DNA of 64,000 nt from Corticium candelabrum (taxonomy: Eukaryota; Porifera; Homoscleromorpha; Homosclerophorida; Plakinidae): positions 5,612,651-5,676,650 of the forward strand of contig NC_085105.1 of the NCBI RefSeq assembly GCF_963422355.1, read 5' to 3'. This document shows positions 1-10,869 of this stretch, piece by piece. The stretch's first letter is position 1; each line of letters starts with the position of its first letter. Under the pieces are notes generated by a model. The model was not told the origin of the DNA. It did not search any database and worked only from the letters and a program-made list of their open reading frames with translations. Both the position numbers and the translations under genes were made by a program.

Positions 1-615
1 TCTAGTCATTGACTGTACATTCTATTGCTCCTTCAGGAGTACTTGCAAAGCACCTGTCAAATTGTCCATAAAGCCATTCTCACTTCCAGTCTAGAGAACA
101 AAAAACGATTTACCCCACCCCAAACAATAAGTTTTTGTTTTTTAAAATGTCTTTAAATACGGACAGCCCCTTAGAGGTTTGCCATTGGCACATTTACACC
201 ACATTAGGTCATAGATAAGCCTTAGATTCTCTTGCCACCATTAAAGGTAAGGAATTGTATATTTTGGTGAAAACAAAAGTTGACTCCCAGGAACCAAATG
301 ACTTTCATGTGCATTAGAAAATGGCATGCAAGAATTTGGCTGCTACATATATACTGTTTGATAAGACAATCACAAGAAACAATGAACTGTAAGTGAAACA
401 TAGCCAACTAAAAGGGCACTGCACCCTCACCCCTAAAGGAAAAACCCTGCACATTATACCACATTAGAAAACAATTCAGTACGTCAGTTACACAGAACAA
501 AACAATTGTCAGCCCACACTGTCTCTCATTCCTTTTGAGTGGCATGGGACACACTTTGTGTGAATGCCATTACACTACCTACACTAACATGCCCATATAC
601 TATACGTTTACATAC
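1..615. other. TAF6 intron sequence, no exon recognised
   Basis: This stretch follows the donor of the TAF6 exon that ends at 616 (minus strand), so it should be intron leading to exons beyond the left edge. I found no further TAF6-like coding block and no clear repeat in it. Confidence 0.5.
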
Positions 616-3600
616 CAGGTGGAGGATTTTCTGGGATTGCAGGTTGAATGCCATCAACAGCCAGCCAGTGTGCTGAAAAAATCAGTTAACAACATTAGTA
701 CTATAACCCAGCTTAGATTCTGCTATACCTTTTACAGTAACATCAATTGGGAGTTTGGGTAGTGGTGTGCTGATGATATCACTAAGCTCAACCTCGTGAT
801 CATCCAGAAAGTGCACCTCACGGCCACCACCACTGGCACATCGGAAAGGAATAAACTCTCCAGCACGAAAACCATATAAAGGCTACAACACAGAAATACA
901 GATGACATAAACCTAACAGCAAAAAAGACTACGCAGTGCTGGATATAACAATCAGTCATCAGCTATTGTTCAACCATCATTGCCACTTGACTGCTTCACT
1001 ATGATTAGAACTACACACATTTTGTCCAAATAACAACATAAAGCCAAATACAGTACAAACATTGATTATCTGAACATAAGTTAACAAAACGTCAATTCTT
1101 CACACAGACTGGCAGTCTAGTGGCTTGTGACAGTGCTCCTGCCACTGCACGTGCAGCTGCACTGCTTTGGAAGGAAGGGAGGGAGGGAGGGAGAGAATTC
1201 CTGTTGACCTTTCACACAAAGAAGTGCTAATGAGAGTTGCAGCAGGTGTTCTAGTAATTGCTGTTTATCTTCAATCTTATGTTTTGTACACCCTTACCCT
1301 TCTAGGTCAGCTCATCATATTCCAGTTTCTTATTAAGTCAACTGACATTGTAATAATCTACTGTATTATCTGTCTGTCTGTCTGTGTTATGTTTAACAAG
1401 GTTATGTTCAATGAGCTTTTCAACAAGATCTAGCCTAAACCCGACCAGTGGAAATAGAACTTGCACAGCACCGTCAATTAGAGTCTATCTAATTAGAGAA
1501 CTTGTTTGTGCACAACATTCGAAGTACCAGTTTTGCATTTTTTTGTTCCTTGTGTGTTGGTATATTCTACTGTGCATGGTAAATTAGAGTCTATCTAATT
1601 AGAGAACTTGTTGTGCACAATATTTGAAGTGACAGTTTTGCCTTTTCTTGTCCCTTGTGTACTAAGTCGGCTATTGCTCTAGCTCGCAAAAATGCGCAAT
1701 ACACAGTTGCCCATGGGCAAACACAGGTTTGGTAAAAACAATCCCACCTTTTCAAACGTTTACCCTTGAGACTTGTTACTAACACCACTCGTTCACAATT
1801 AGGCCCGGGGTGAACACGCTCTATAGCTATTTCATGTCTAAAAAAGCATGACGCAACTTGTCTATAGGACCAGTGGCATTAGTGTTCTAACGTCAAACTA
1901 TCATGATTAGGCTCGCCCAAAAAGCATGACACAACTCCACAACAGAACAAAGCCCAGCTGAGTTGAGTCCCCGGCGAGTCGAGCGCAAGCGCAGGCAAAA
2001 CCTGGTCGAAATTGCACCCGTCCGGCAGCATTGGCACGCCGATCTGTCCACCTGTCCCGCTCACAGCGTGCATACAGAAATCAATACGTGTATGCCTGAA
2101 ACCGTCAATGTGGGTCTGATCACAAGCCATTAGATGCCATAGCAAAAAAAGAACATGGTTAACATACCAAGGAGACTACAAAAGATGTTACTCTGCTTAC
2201 AGAGATACGACTTACAGATACGATACAGAAGAGGCAGTGAGATCTACATAGCGTTATCCAGAGCATACCTGAATACAGCAGAACAAGCACCGGAGCAAAG
2301 TAAGTTTTGCAAGAAACAAGAGCAGATCAACATCACTGAGGATTGGAGCAACCGAGAGACGAGCCTAGATAAGATTGTATATAGATGAGCTACTAGCCAA
2401 GATGAGGAATTACAACTGGTCGGCAGGCTGATAGCCGCAGGGTGGCCTTTCACCAAACACAACATTCTAGCAATGGCACACCCGTAGTTCCGTTGTAAAG
2501 ATGAGTTGGCAGTGCAGCATAATCTTGTATTTAATTAAGGGTGATCGAGTTGTGATACTGGTAACAATGAGAAGCCAAATGATCAAGAGGATACACTCTT
2601 CACATTTGGGAATTGAAGGATATTTATGGAGGGCTCGAGACGCACTGTACCTGGCCTGGCATGAATGGAATGGTGAGATACTTTATTTCATCCTGCAGCA
2701 TCTGCAATTCACTGGTACCAGAGCAAAGCAACGAACCACTCCAGCCTCATGAGATTCCATACAGGCCATGGGCCAAAGTGGGAGTAAATTTGTTTGAACT
2801 GGACGGGACGGTACAACATATGGTATAACTGTGGATTACTACTCGAATTTCTTTGAAGTGGACAGTGTCAAAGACACTATAAGATCAACGGTGATCCACA
2901 AGATGAAAGCTGTGTTTGCAAGGCACAGGATTCCGGACATCGTTGTCAGCAACAATGGGCCTCAATTAAGCAGTCAAGAGTTCAGGAAATTTGCAAAGGA
3001 ATGGGAGTTCACACATGACGTCATCACCAAGATACAGTGCCCCCACACATAAACGCCCATAACTTTGGTGCGGCCTAGCACCCCCCCCCCCCCTCCCCGA
3101 GGTCGTATGCTGTAGTTGATCAGATGCGTGTGGTTCTTGATGCTAAGGCTTTCTGGTAGTGTAATTATGATGTCACAGATCCTTCTAGAAGAAACTTAGT
3201 AATACAAGATGGTAATACAAGATGGTGATTGGCTGCCGTTATATGGCATTGCCTGTTACTGATTGGTTGATAAACTTAGCTCCACTTTTCACTGTTGTAA
3301 TGCTATATGGTCGCACCGCAACATACGTCATAGTCTTAAACCTGTCTTGTCTTCTTTGCTGTGCATTGGAGTGAGCAACAGCTGTTCAGACACAAAGGAA
3401 GTGTTTTAAACGAGGTTAGACGGAAGGAAATGAGTGTTCCTGTTGACCCAGAGGAGGGTCCCCATTTTGGGAATGACGGGTTAGCATATTCTTCACTGAT
3501 GTCTGACTACGTGAAAGACCCATCTGAAGTTTCTGCCAGTTCTTGTGAGCTCGGGCAACTTTTAGCAGACCAGGAGATCTTGGATGAGGACCTTCAGAAC

Positions 3601-6600
3601 TGTTTGGACAACTGGGTTGTCACTTTCACTAGAGAAGACCGAATGATGCTTAATCTTGATGTTTTTCAGGCGTCTCAATCTTTAGTTGTTTTGTTTAGTT
3701 TTAGATTTTAGGTTCTGTGTAGTTTTTTTGTTGTTTTCTTGACTGTAAGTGAAAAATATTTTTGGATTGCATAATAGAATGTTGCACACATTCATATTGT
3801 AATATCTTTGCGTCAAAGGCATCAATCAAAAATCCCCATGATGTATATTTTAGAAATCATCTCTGCTTTGTTATCCTTGCGTTTTAACATATTCCATTAC
3901 CGTTTTGTAGAGATTTACGACTGTGTGCTCATCCCTCTTCAGGGGCCTTTCTCTTCATATCTCAAAACAAAGCATATTTCAAAAATCACCACGATGATTA
4001 CCTAGATAATCATTTCATGTCCATTTCTGTAAAATAACTAGTTAAATAACAAAACACCGAGCGTAAAAATGAACAAATGTGCAACACAAAGAAAATGTGA
4101 TTCCTCGCACAGCGAGGCCCACTGTAAAACGCAACCGTTTGTCAAGTTCTTTCACAATAAATGCAGCTACGATTGCTGAATCTTGTTACCAAGTTTTGTT
4201 GATAGACATAACAAGGACATTCGAATTACGTGCATTTTCCTAGCGTCACTCCCGGATGGGCGCTTATTCATGGGGGCACTGTATCCCAGTCTAATGGGAA
4301 GGTTGAGAATGCGGTAATGACATGTAAAACCATCATGATAAAAGCAGTCAAAGCAAAATTGTATGTTTATCTAGCCTTACTTGATTTTCGGAATACAACA
4401 ACTGAGAAGCTGGGGTCTTCTCCAACACAACGACTGCTAGGAAGACATACTTGAACCAAGCTTCCCATGGCAAGCAAGTTGCTACTTCCTGAACTACTGC
4501 CCGCTGCGGATATTGCAGCTAAGATTGAAAAGAGCAAGGAAATCTAAGCGACACAGTACAACAAGAAAGCAAAGTACTTATCACCAATAGAACCAGGGAC
4601 AACAATTCAAATAAAGAGACCTAATGAAGAAGAATGGTCACCGGCCGTCTGCATAAAAGCAATAGCTCCAAGATCCTATTTTGTGGAAGCTGGAGGAACG
4701 AAGTATCGAAGAAACCGCAGACAATTGAAGTATACCACCTCAACAGCATAATCTAGATGAGGGCGAGTCAAGCCTACTGGGACCAGTACAACAGTCCAAT
4801 GATGCATCTCCGAATACAGCCAGAACAAGTAATAAACAGATTGAGACAATACCAACAGTACCGAAAACACAACCCTACTGGTACTGCAGCAACACCAAAG
4901 CAAGCCACGCGTACAACACACAGTGGTAGGCAAATCCAAACTCCAACAAATTTTAGTGACTATGACATGAAGTAGTAGAGTTGAGGTTGTTTTGTTTTAA
5001 AAAGGAGGATGTCACGTGACTTGATTGTACTAGATGTTGTTAATAACGAGTTGAGTGTAGGGGTGAATTTCTTTTACCTAATCCAGCTAATCCATATTAG
5101 ATAAATTAGCTAATCCGTCTAATCCACGTATCGGCTGGGCAAATATTTTTTGGCCCAGTTAGGTGTGGCATTAGCGGTTCCCGTATGCACTTCCTCAGAT
5201 CTCCAAGTATGCGCATGCATATCTATAGATATCTATCACAAACTACGTGTACACTCACGTGGTTTCAATATGCCGGATTACCACGTGACAACTAAATATT
5301 CTGCACTTCTCTTCACTTTCTGTCAACAGGGCTGTTTGAAATTTACTGTCAGAATTAGGAAAAGTCACAAGCCAGAACAGTGTCTGAATGATGATAAGCT
5401 GTCAGACAGAAACACAATGTTAGTGAGAGGACGTAAGTGTTTTCTGTATTAATTTTAATTTCTGTCGTTGTTGCCGTTTCTTCTCCAGAGGCCATTACAA
5501 CAGCTAGAGGAATTGCTCCTGCAGCAGTTGCTGTACTAATTATGTAGACAGGTGTATTTAGTCTGTCTAGGCTTGCTGTTGCATCGCAAAACACCAACTC
5601 TCCAGCTTGTCGGACAAGTTTGTGAGCTCTGGCCATTAGAGGAGTAACAATGGCCATTATAAATGGTGTTTCTGCAAGTTTCTTTTGACTGAAAATAAGA
5701 ATGCTCTTGTGAATGATGCACACAGTCTTGACTGCTACTGTACTTTTGGACAAATACATGACCACCATCATTAGCTACAACCTTGTTGTAATCATTCACT
5801 TCATTCTCTAGTCTCCCAAACATTTTGTCTCCATTCTCTGATCCTATTGTTGATTCTCTCCATTGCCTGAAAAGACGCTGGACATCCTGGATATTGGGAT
5901 TAACAGATCTATCTCCAATGCTCTCTGAATGTCTTTATCGTTATGCTCTAACTGGTGTTAAGTTATGTATTCATTTCTAGCACTTGAGGCGGAATTTCCA
6001 CACTGAAAAAGGTGATGATATGAATCCATTGCTGCTTTGAAACAGGTCTGAAACTCAACACATGTGCAGAATCCATGGCATGATTGTGATTGAAGTTCAT
6101 TTTCACCATACAGGGATGACATTCAGGTCACGTTCAGAGTCCACTAAAGTGACAGTGAGAGCAACTGGCAATCGGTTTTCTTGTCTCTACAACTTCTTTC
6201 GTGCAGTAGTCCTCTGCTAACACCCTTTGATTTGCTTCTTTCTTGCCTCTTCACTTTCATTATTAGTGTTTTTCTTTTGTGGTGGCAGTGTCTGACTGTT
6301 TTGTATGTGACCTTCTTTCCTTTCATACAGTATGAGGTTCCTCTTGTTATTCAAAATATGGATTTAGTCATTTCCTCAAACATTCTTATCAACGCTTGAA
6401 CAGTTTCTGAGGTGTTCACTTGCACCCAGAAAACAGCTTTGAAAGCAAAGGGTGGCACTCCAAGAAAGGATTCAGTTGTCAGTTCTTCATAATCATCAAC
6501 AATGTACTTATATCCTGGTGGGAGAAAATCCATCAACTTTTGAAAATTGCCACACTTAATTTCTTTCCCAGGTTGATCTTGTTTCACATGTTAGTCTTTC

Positions 6601-8355
6601 ATGTCTGCACTGTGAACCTCATCCATGTTAGTGTCTTGATACTGTTGAGAATGTAAGTAAGTTTCAATAACATCAATTTTTCTGTGTTTTGGCTATCAGA
6701 GGTGGTGACAAGTGTGTCATAAAAGATGTCTTTTGTCTTGTCAGTCGGATTCAAAATAAGGTTACATATCGCATTTCTAGGAGTTGAGGTATTCCTGACC
6801 TTTACAGCTCAATTGTCAGTGCTCACAAGAGAAATCTTCTTTAATTCTACTGCAGTGGTCTCATGTGCGACTGAATAAGATGCAACGTGCTCATTGCCAA
6901 AGTGGATTTTCAGCTGAAATGAAATGAGATAGTTAGGACAACAATTAACGTGTTGAGAAAACAGTCACAGTACACCATTTTTGAGGAGCTGCTTGTAAGA
7001 CTCCATTCAAGTCTTTTTTATTTAAAATCTTCAGCGATGGTTTTCTGCTAGCAAGGTGGTCTTTAAGCAGTTGCAAATCAATGAGGTGAGACATGTCTAT
7101 TGTGTCAGTGATGATCCAAGAGGCTACTGCACGCCGAAGTCTGCTTGAATAGTCGCTAGGCTTTATTAGAACTTGACACAAGCTGTTGAGGTGCATTCTG
7201 TTCTGTGCCTTTCCTGTCATGATGTCCCAAATGATTAGATCTGTTGAAGGTAGGAGGCTTGCCACTGTGACTGGGACAAGGACACAAATGCTTGAAAGGT
7301 CTGCAGTGGAAGGGTCTGCATGAATGACAGCAAATATGATTACTATTCCAGGGAAAGTTTATAAAGCAGTGTTTTGACATGGACAGAGTTTGGCTGGAGT
7401 CACATGACAGCACCTCTAACACCTCTAAGTTCCGCATCGATGTGTAGTGGGACAGGGTATCCAAGTGAGTCTCCATACCGCAACATTTTCAGCTGCAAGT
7501 CAAAAACTACTAGTGCCAGTGATTACCCGACAACAGTTTCTTTGTCAAAGCTCACATTGACAGCAAAACAAGCCAGTCTGATATGCTTAGTTTTTACAGC
7601 ATTTTCTAGAACGTCTAGACTACCTGTTGCCTTCTGCAATGGACTCCAAACTGCACAGTACACTTGATCATTGTTGAGACACTTCCTATTGATCTATCTA
7701 ATTTCCTGCGAAAAAAGGTCCTGTTTGACATTGGATTACAAAACCTGTACGTACAATCTCGTGCAGCGATATTGCACGTGCATGTATTTTTGTCATATTC
7801 GGGATGTGTATCCGGGTCTCTACACACCCAACTGGGCCCAAAAAAATTTGCTCAGCTGGATTAGCTGGATGAGCTGGATTAGATAATCCATCTAATCTGG
7901 ATTCGCTGGATTAGGTAAACGACATGCACCCTAGGGTACTGTACCTAAGATAGTATAGCTCTAACTCCGTGAGTCCTTGTGTGTGAACACGCGTAACCAG
8001 TGGTGTCTGAGTCATAACGTCGTGACACGTTACACGGTGTACCTCTAAGTTGCATTGTTTCAAAGCTCGATCAAAATCGTCAGCAGTCATTTTCTGTCGT
8101 TTAGCATGTAAGCTGAATTTGGACGATTCCTGTTAAGTCAAGCAAGCATCAATATCTCTGACTCATAAAAACAAGCAGTACCGTTCACGTCACCTGGATT
8201 ATGTACTTTACTTTGAAAGTGGTATCGTCAGCAAGTGTATGCGCCAAGTTGTCGTCCAGACTTACTATGCCTACAGATTCCGCTGTACTACGCACAGATT
8301 CGACTCCAACACGCGGCTCAACACTATCAAAATCGACCGCATCTACAGCAGCCAT
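616..8355 (-). CDS. TAF6: TAF6, TFIID subunit 6 (N-terminal half, 4 exons, partial)
   Basis: TAF6 is a histone-fold subunit of the general transcription factor TFIID; its usual partner is TAF9. Minus-strand exons are 8355-8194 (54 codons from ATG, Kozak-like context), 8129-8043 (29 codons), 882-729 and 672-616. All have AG acceptors and GT donors, and the phases agree (0, 0, 1, 1). The first two exons encode the histone fold, including [26 protein letters not shown] and CNLE. The third begins [14 protein letters not shown] followed by an ASGGGRE block, which is the conserved TAF6 linker. The fourth reads [19 protein letters not shown]. An in-frame ATG further upstream at 8430 is possible, but 8355 lies nearer the conserved part. 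Intron 2 is 7160 bp (883-8042) and full of transposons. The C-terminal HEAT-repeat half must lie beyond position 1. Confidence 0.88.
883..2149. other. Left part of TAF6 intron 2
   Basis: No coding sequence recognised. It contains a G-rich GGGA run near 1180 and the tandem duplication annotated at 1477-1660. It abuts the 5'-truncated end of a Gypsy element near 2150. Confidence 0.5.
1477..1660. repeat. Tandem duplication, period about 106 bp
   Basis: Two diverged copies start at 1477 and 1583. Both begin ATTAGAGTCTATCTAATTAG and run on through GAGAACTTG and a CAGTTTTGC segment. There are several substitutions and a one-base indel, so the duplication is not recent. Confidence 0.8.
3035..4281. 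mobile_element. DNA transposon with TA target duplication inside Gypsy integrase
   Basis: The element starts CAGTGCCCCC and ends GGGGGCACTG. The inverted repeats extend about 26 bp with few mismatches and are flanked on both sides by TA (3033-3034 and 4282-4283). Removing 1247 bp plus one TA brings the Gypsy integrase reading frame back together, which proves it is an insertion. A TA duplication and CAGT termini are typical of Tc1/mariner elements, but no mariner transposase is visible, so this is probably non-autonomous. Confidence 0.85.
3361..3711 (+). CDS. Uncharacterised 116-codon ORF inside the TA-flanked transposon
   Basis: Open reading frame of 116 codons wholly inside the 3035-4281 transposon. 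It is acidic in its middle part ([24 protein letters not shown]) and ends in a hydrophobic stretch [10 protein letters not shown] do not recognise the family. It could be a decayed transposase N-terminus, captured host sequence or chance. Confidence 0.3.
   Translation: MHWSEQQLFRHKGSVLNEVRRKEMSVPVDPEEGPHFGNDGLAYSSLMSDYVKDPSEVSASSCELGQLLADQEILDEDLQNCLDNWVVTFTREDRMMLNLDVFQASQSLVVLFSFRF
5061..7931 (-). mobile_element. Mutator-like (MULE) transposon with about 130-bp inverted repeats
   Basis: The left end (GGGTGAATTT..ACCTAATCCAGC) and right end (..GATTAGGTAAACGACATGCACCC) are inverted repeats that can be followed for about 130 bp, through the CTAATCCA repeats and GGCCCAGTT. TAG lies on both sides (5058-5060 and 7932-7934). 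It carries transposase fragments on the minus strand. It sits in the 3' LTR of the Gypsy element, inside TAF6 intron 2. Classic MULEs make 9-bp duplications; none is visible here, so the family is assigned from the protein. Sequence from 6600 to 7800 has no recognisable domain. Confidence 0.75.
5355..6587 (-). pseudogene. Decayed MULE-type transposase
   Basis: Minus-strand fragments in different frames. At 6587-6351 is an N-terminal block ([19 protein letters not shown]). At 6326-6144 is a basic segment with HCHHKRK. At 5830-5355 is the start of the catalytic domain: [62 protein letters not shown]. The CDAT aspartate is in the place of the first catalytic Asp. The rest of the catalytic domain is missing because the coding part stops shortly before the left inverted repeat, so the gene is both frameshifted and C-terminally deleted. 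Confidence 0.75.
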
Positions 8356-8496
8356 TGTCGAGTTGCCCGGATACTTAACCAACCTATCCGGGGAGTTATG
8401 CCGGGAATTTACTACACTATTCCTTTTCACGGTTCTGTTTTACAGTAAGTGGTGATGGCAGCGCATCCGGGGCTGCAATCCACACTGCGAGGCTGA
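8356..8496 (-). promoter_or_regulatory. Probable TAF6 5' flank
   Basis: The 140 bp between the TAF6 start codon and the fold-back element at 8497. No TATA box is evident. It is assigned by position only. An in-frame ATG at 8430 means that part of it could be coding or 5' UTR. Confidence 0.3.
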
Positions 8497-8655
8497 GGCC
8501 TGGTTCACAATACACCTCGCGTCGCGTCGCGTCGTGTCGCGTCAAAAAGGAGGCCGTTTCCGACGCGACGTGTTGGCTAGGATTTTTTCCTATTCCAGCG
8601 CGTCGCGTCGGAAACGGCCTTCTTTGACGCGACACGACGCGACGCGAACCAGTCT
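8497..8655. repeat. Fold-back MITE with CGCGTCG iterons
   Basis: Near-perfect hairpin. Left arm GGCCTGGTTCAC.. then CGCGTCGCGTCG, a GACGCGAC block and GGCCGTTTCCGACGCGAC. The right arm is its inverse, ending GACGCGAACCAGTC. The loop is about 25 bp around 8575-8600. The arms are dominated by CGCGTCG/CGCGTCA words. It lies 142 bp upstream of the TAF6 start codon. Confidence 0.8.
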
Positions 8656-8811
8656 TAACTCTGAGGCGGAGAGATTACACTTTTTACACTACGTGTACAG
8701 TACTGTACAGTCAGTCTAAACTGTACAGTAGGTAGACAGTGTGCAGTGTACTGGTGCAGCAACAAATTCCGTCCCCCTACGCACGAGGACTTGTGCATCT
8801 TCTAGTCCGGA

Positions 8812-9763
8812 TCCTTCCTGCAAACGGGATTCCAAACAGCGCCGGATCCAGGAATTTTGAAAGGGGGGTCACCGTTAGCAGTTATTTATAGCATTACTAA
8901 TTTCTCTTTTCTAATAAAATTATATGAAATTATTGAACCACGCCTATTGGAAAAGAGGGGGTTAAAAACCCCTGAACCCCCTCTGGATCTGGCCCTGCGA
9001 AAGATTCGGGATCCGAGCCGCCTACTGATACCGACCGCTTCAACCTCTTCATCGATGCCAATGCAACGTACGTCTCTAGCAGTTGTACAGCCGCGCTCTT
9101 TACGGCGACGCGGAGGTCGCAATTTGCATAATGCCTTTCACTGTGCCAAATGCACCGAAATATGTCACAGATCGCTTTCCAACAATTTTTTGCAGACTCT
9201 AAAAATAAAGAAGACAACGGAACAAGTTTAGAGTCGCTGCGTGGTTTCCTCGCTTTACTACAAAAAGGATCTCATTCGCAAGAAATTTCGTGCAAACGGA
9301 ATTCGTTTTGTAGTAAAGCAAGGAAACAACGCAGTGACTCTAAACTTGTTCTGTTGTCTTCTTTTATTTTTAGAGTCTGCAAAAAATAGTTGGAAAGCGA
9401 TCTGTAGAGGAGAACATTTCGGATCCCATTTGCAAGAAATTTCGTGCAAACGGGATCCTTTTTGTAGTAAAGCGAGGCAAGAACGCAGCGACTCTAAACT
9501 TGTTCTGTTGTCTTCTTTTATTTTTTAAAGTCTGCAAAAAATAGTTGGAACGCGATCTGTGACATTTTTCGGTGCATTTGGCGCAGTGAAAGGCATTATG
9601 CAAATTGCGACCTCCGCGTCCCCGTAAAGAGCGCGGTCGTACAACTGCTAGCTAGAGTAAGCGTAGAGACGTTGCATTGTTATCGATGAAGAGGTTGAAG
9701 CGGTCGGTAGGCTTGGATCCCATTTGCAAGAAATCTTTCGGATTCCGTTTGCACAAAGGATCC
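8812..9763. repeat. Large complex fold-back repeat with GGATCC-bounded modules
   Basis: The left arm (8812-8836 plus 8998-9240) and right arm (9496-9763) are inverted copies: GGATCC, a CTGATACCGACCGCTTCAAC block, TTTGCATAATGCCTTTCACTG and GCAGACTCTAAA all recur inverted on the right. Between them is an extra copy of the inner module (about 9330-9410) and a small hairpin around CTTTACTACAAAAAGG / TTTTGTAGTAAAGC (9222-9344). The left arm is split by a small insertion (8837-8997). Apparent ORFs here are repeat artefacts. Confidence 0.8.
8837..8997. mobile_element. 161-bp hAT-like MITE inside the fold-back
   Basis: The ends CAGCGCCGGATCCAGG and CCTCTGGATCTGGCCCTG form an imperfect 15-bp inverted repeat, with G-rich (AAAGGGGGG) and C-rich (CCCCTGAACCCCC) subterminal tracts. 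The left arm of the surrounding fold-back matches the right arm only when this segment is removed. CAGNG termini suggest hAT; I could not define a clean 8-bp duplication. Confidence 0.65.
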
Positions 9764-9952
9764 AGAATAAAAGATGCACCGGACTGACAATGCGCGTGTC
9801 ACTTTCTCGCAATCACCGTGCCTGGGAAGAAAATCTTGAAATTTACAATCATTCAATCAATACTAGAGACAAAAAGCGACAACTAATACGGAGGTTGTCA
9901 GAATCGTTTGCTCTTGAATTATTTGCACTAAACGTTATTGCATTGTCCAGTA

Positions 9953-10324
9953 GGCCTGTCCACACTGGCAACTGGATCGCGATCCGATCACGATCCAACC
10001 GCAACGCTGTCCACACTTGCAACTGGATCGCGATACGTCCGATCCACATCGCGAGGTGGTTTCGCGATCGGTTGAATCCAATTAGAAATAGTGTGCGTTA
10101 CCTTCACGTACGCTACGCGTGTAGTCGGAACATCTAACACTTCTCACTCGTCTTTGTTCTCGCTCACCTCACGTCGCTGTATCAGCGCTTTCCACAAGCA
10201 AAGAACGTCAGTCATTAGTCACGTGATATCGAAAATGAGGCGGAGGTATCGTTTTCAAAGTGCATTGTGGATGCTCGCTATCGCGATCGGATCGCGATCT
10301 ATTCTGGTCTAGTGTGGACAGGCC
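9953..10324. repeat. Fold-back MITE with GATCGCGATC iterons
   Basis: Ends GGCCTGTCCACACT and AGTGTGGACAGGCC are perfect inverse copies, flanked by GTA on both sides (9950-9952 and 10325-10327). Just inside both ends is the palindrome GGATCGCGATCC in several variants. Element length 372 bp. No coding sequence. Confidence 0.85.
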
Positions 10325-10769
10325 GTAGAATTGATTCAGCAAATTTTTCCTTGTCGAGGCTAGTGCTTGAAGAAATAAAGGTCGAAACGTTAACCTTCGC
10401 AGACATGTGACACGTCTACTCTTAGATACTTTACATCTGAAACCAATCTCCCAAAAAAATTGTACAGTACCCAGGCCCTCTTGCGCGCCTAACGCGTAGT
10501 CTCTCTCCGCTCCGCCGTTTCCCAGAATTGTCACTCTGGAGCGGGGATGATGGACAATCTGGGGAATGACTAAGGCAGGGAGAGACTGGCTCGAGTCTAG
10601 AGGGGACTTGGCCCCTACCTCTACCTCACGGCAACCAACTCCATCAATCAACACCTAGGGTAATCCGGGGTATTTTCGTACACGGGGCAATTCCGCACAC
10701 TTTTGAATTCAATTACTTCTCATTTCTTCAAATGGTGTCTAGGCGATGTTGACTCCACCCCGAGCCGCG
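10325..10769. other. Intergenic, nothing coding recognised
   Basis: Spacer between the fold-back at 9953-10324 and the DIRS element. It contains one copy of the inverted repeat at 10684-10704 and no convincing ORF. Confidence 0.4.
10684..10704 (+). repeat. Left copy of 21-bp inverted repeat bracketing 11.8 kb
   Basis: GGGGCAATTCCGCACAC followed by TTTT. It recurs inverted at 22444-22464 with a single mismatch. It may be one terminus of a very large element or a small dispersed repeat. Confidence 0.6.
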
Positions 10770-10869
10770 CTTGCTAGTACGCGTGCGCTATACGCGGCGC
10801 AAATTCAACTCTTGGCTTGGCGCGGCAGCAGCACACCTTGGCCGCTTCTCAATCGCTTCGCAGTTTACG

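Larger units (their letters stand above)
2150..5057 (+). mobile_element. 5'-truncated Gypsy-type LTR retrotransposon, interrupted
   Basis: The plus strand shows the end of RNase H ([15 protein letters not shown] at about 2190), then integrase pieces with frameshifts. The H2C2-like region is near 2590-2710. The catalytic core at 2831-3034 has a DYYSNFFE start and the segment [14 protein letters not shown]. It resumes at 4284 with the QSNGKVENA block. After the C-terminal part there is a purine tract (AAAAAGGAGGA) and TGTCACGTGACTTG at about 5010, the likely start of the 3' LTR. That LTR is cut at about 5057 by the next element. gag, protease and most of RT are missing on the left. The element runs antisense to TAF6 and is not functional. 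Confidence 0.85.

Noticed and set aside
9000..10137. Overlapping ORFs on both strands
   Set aside because: They arise in fold-back repeats, and similar peptides appear in inverted copies, which shows they come from repeat structure rather than selection for protein.
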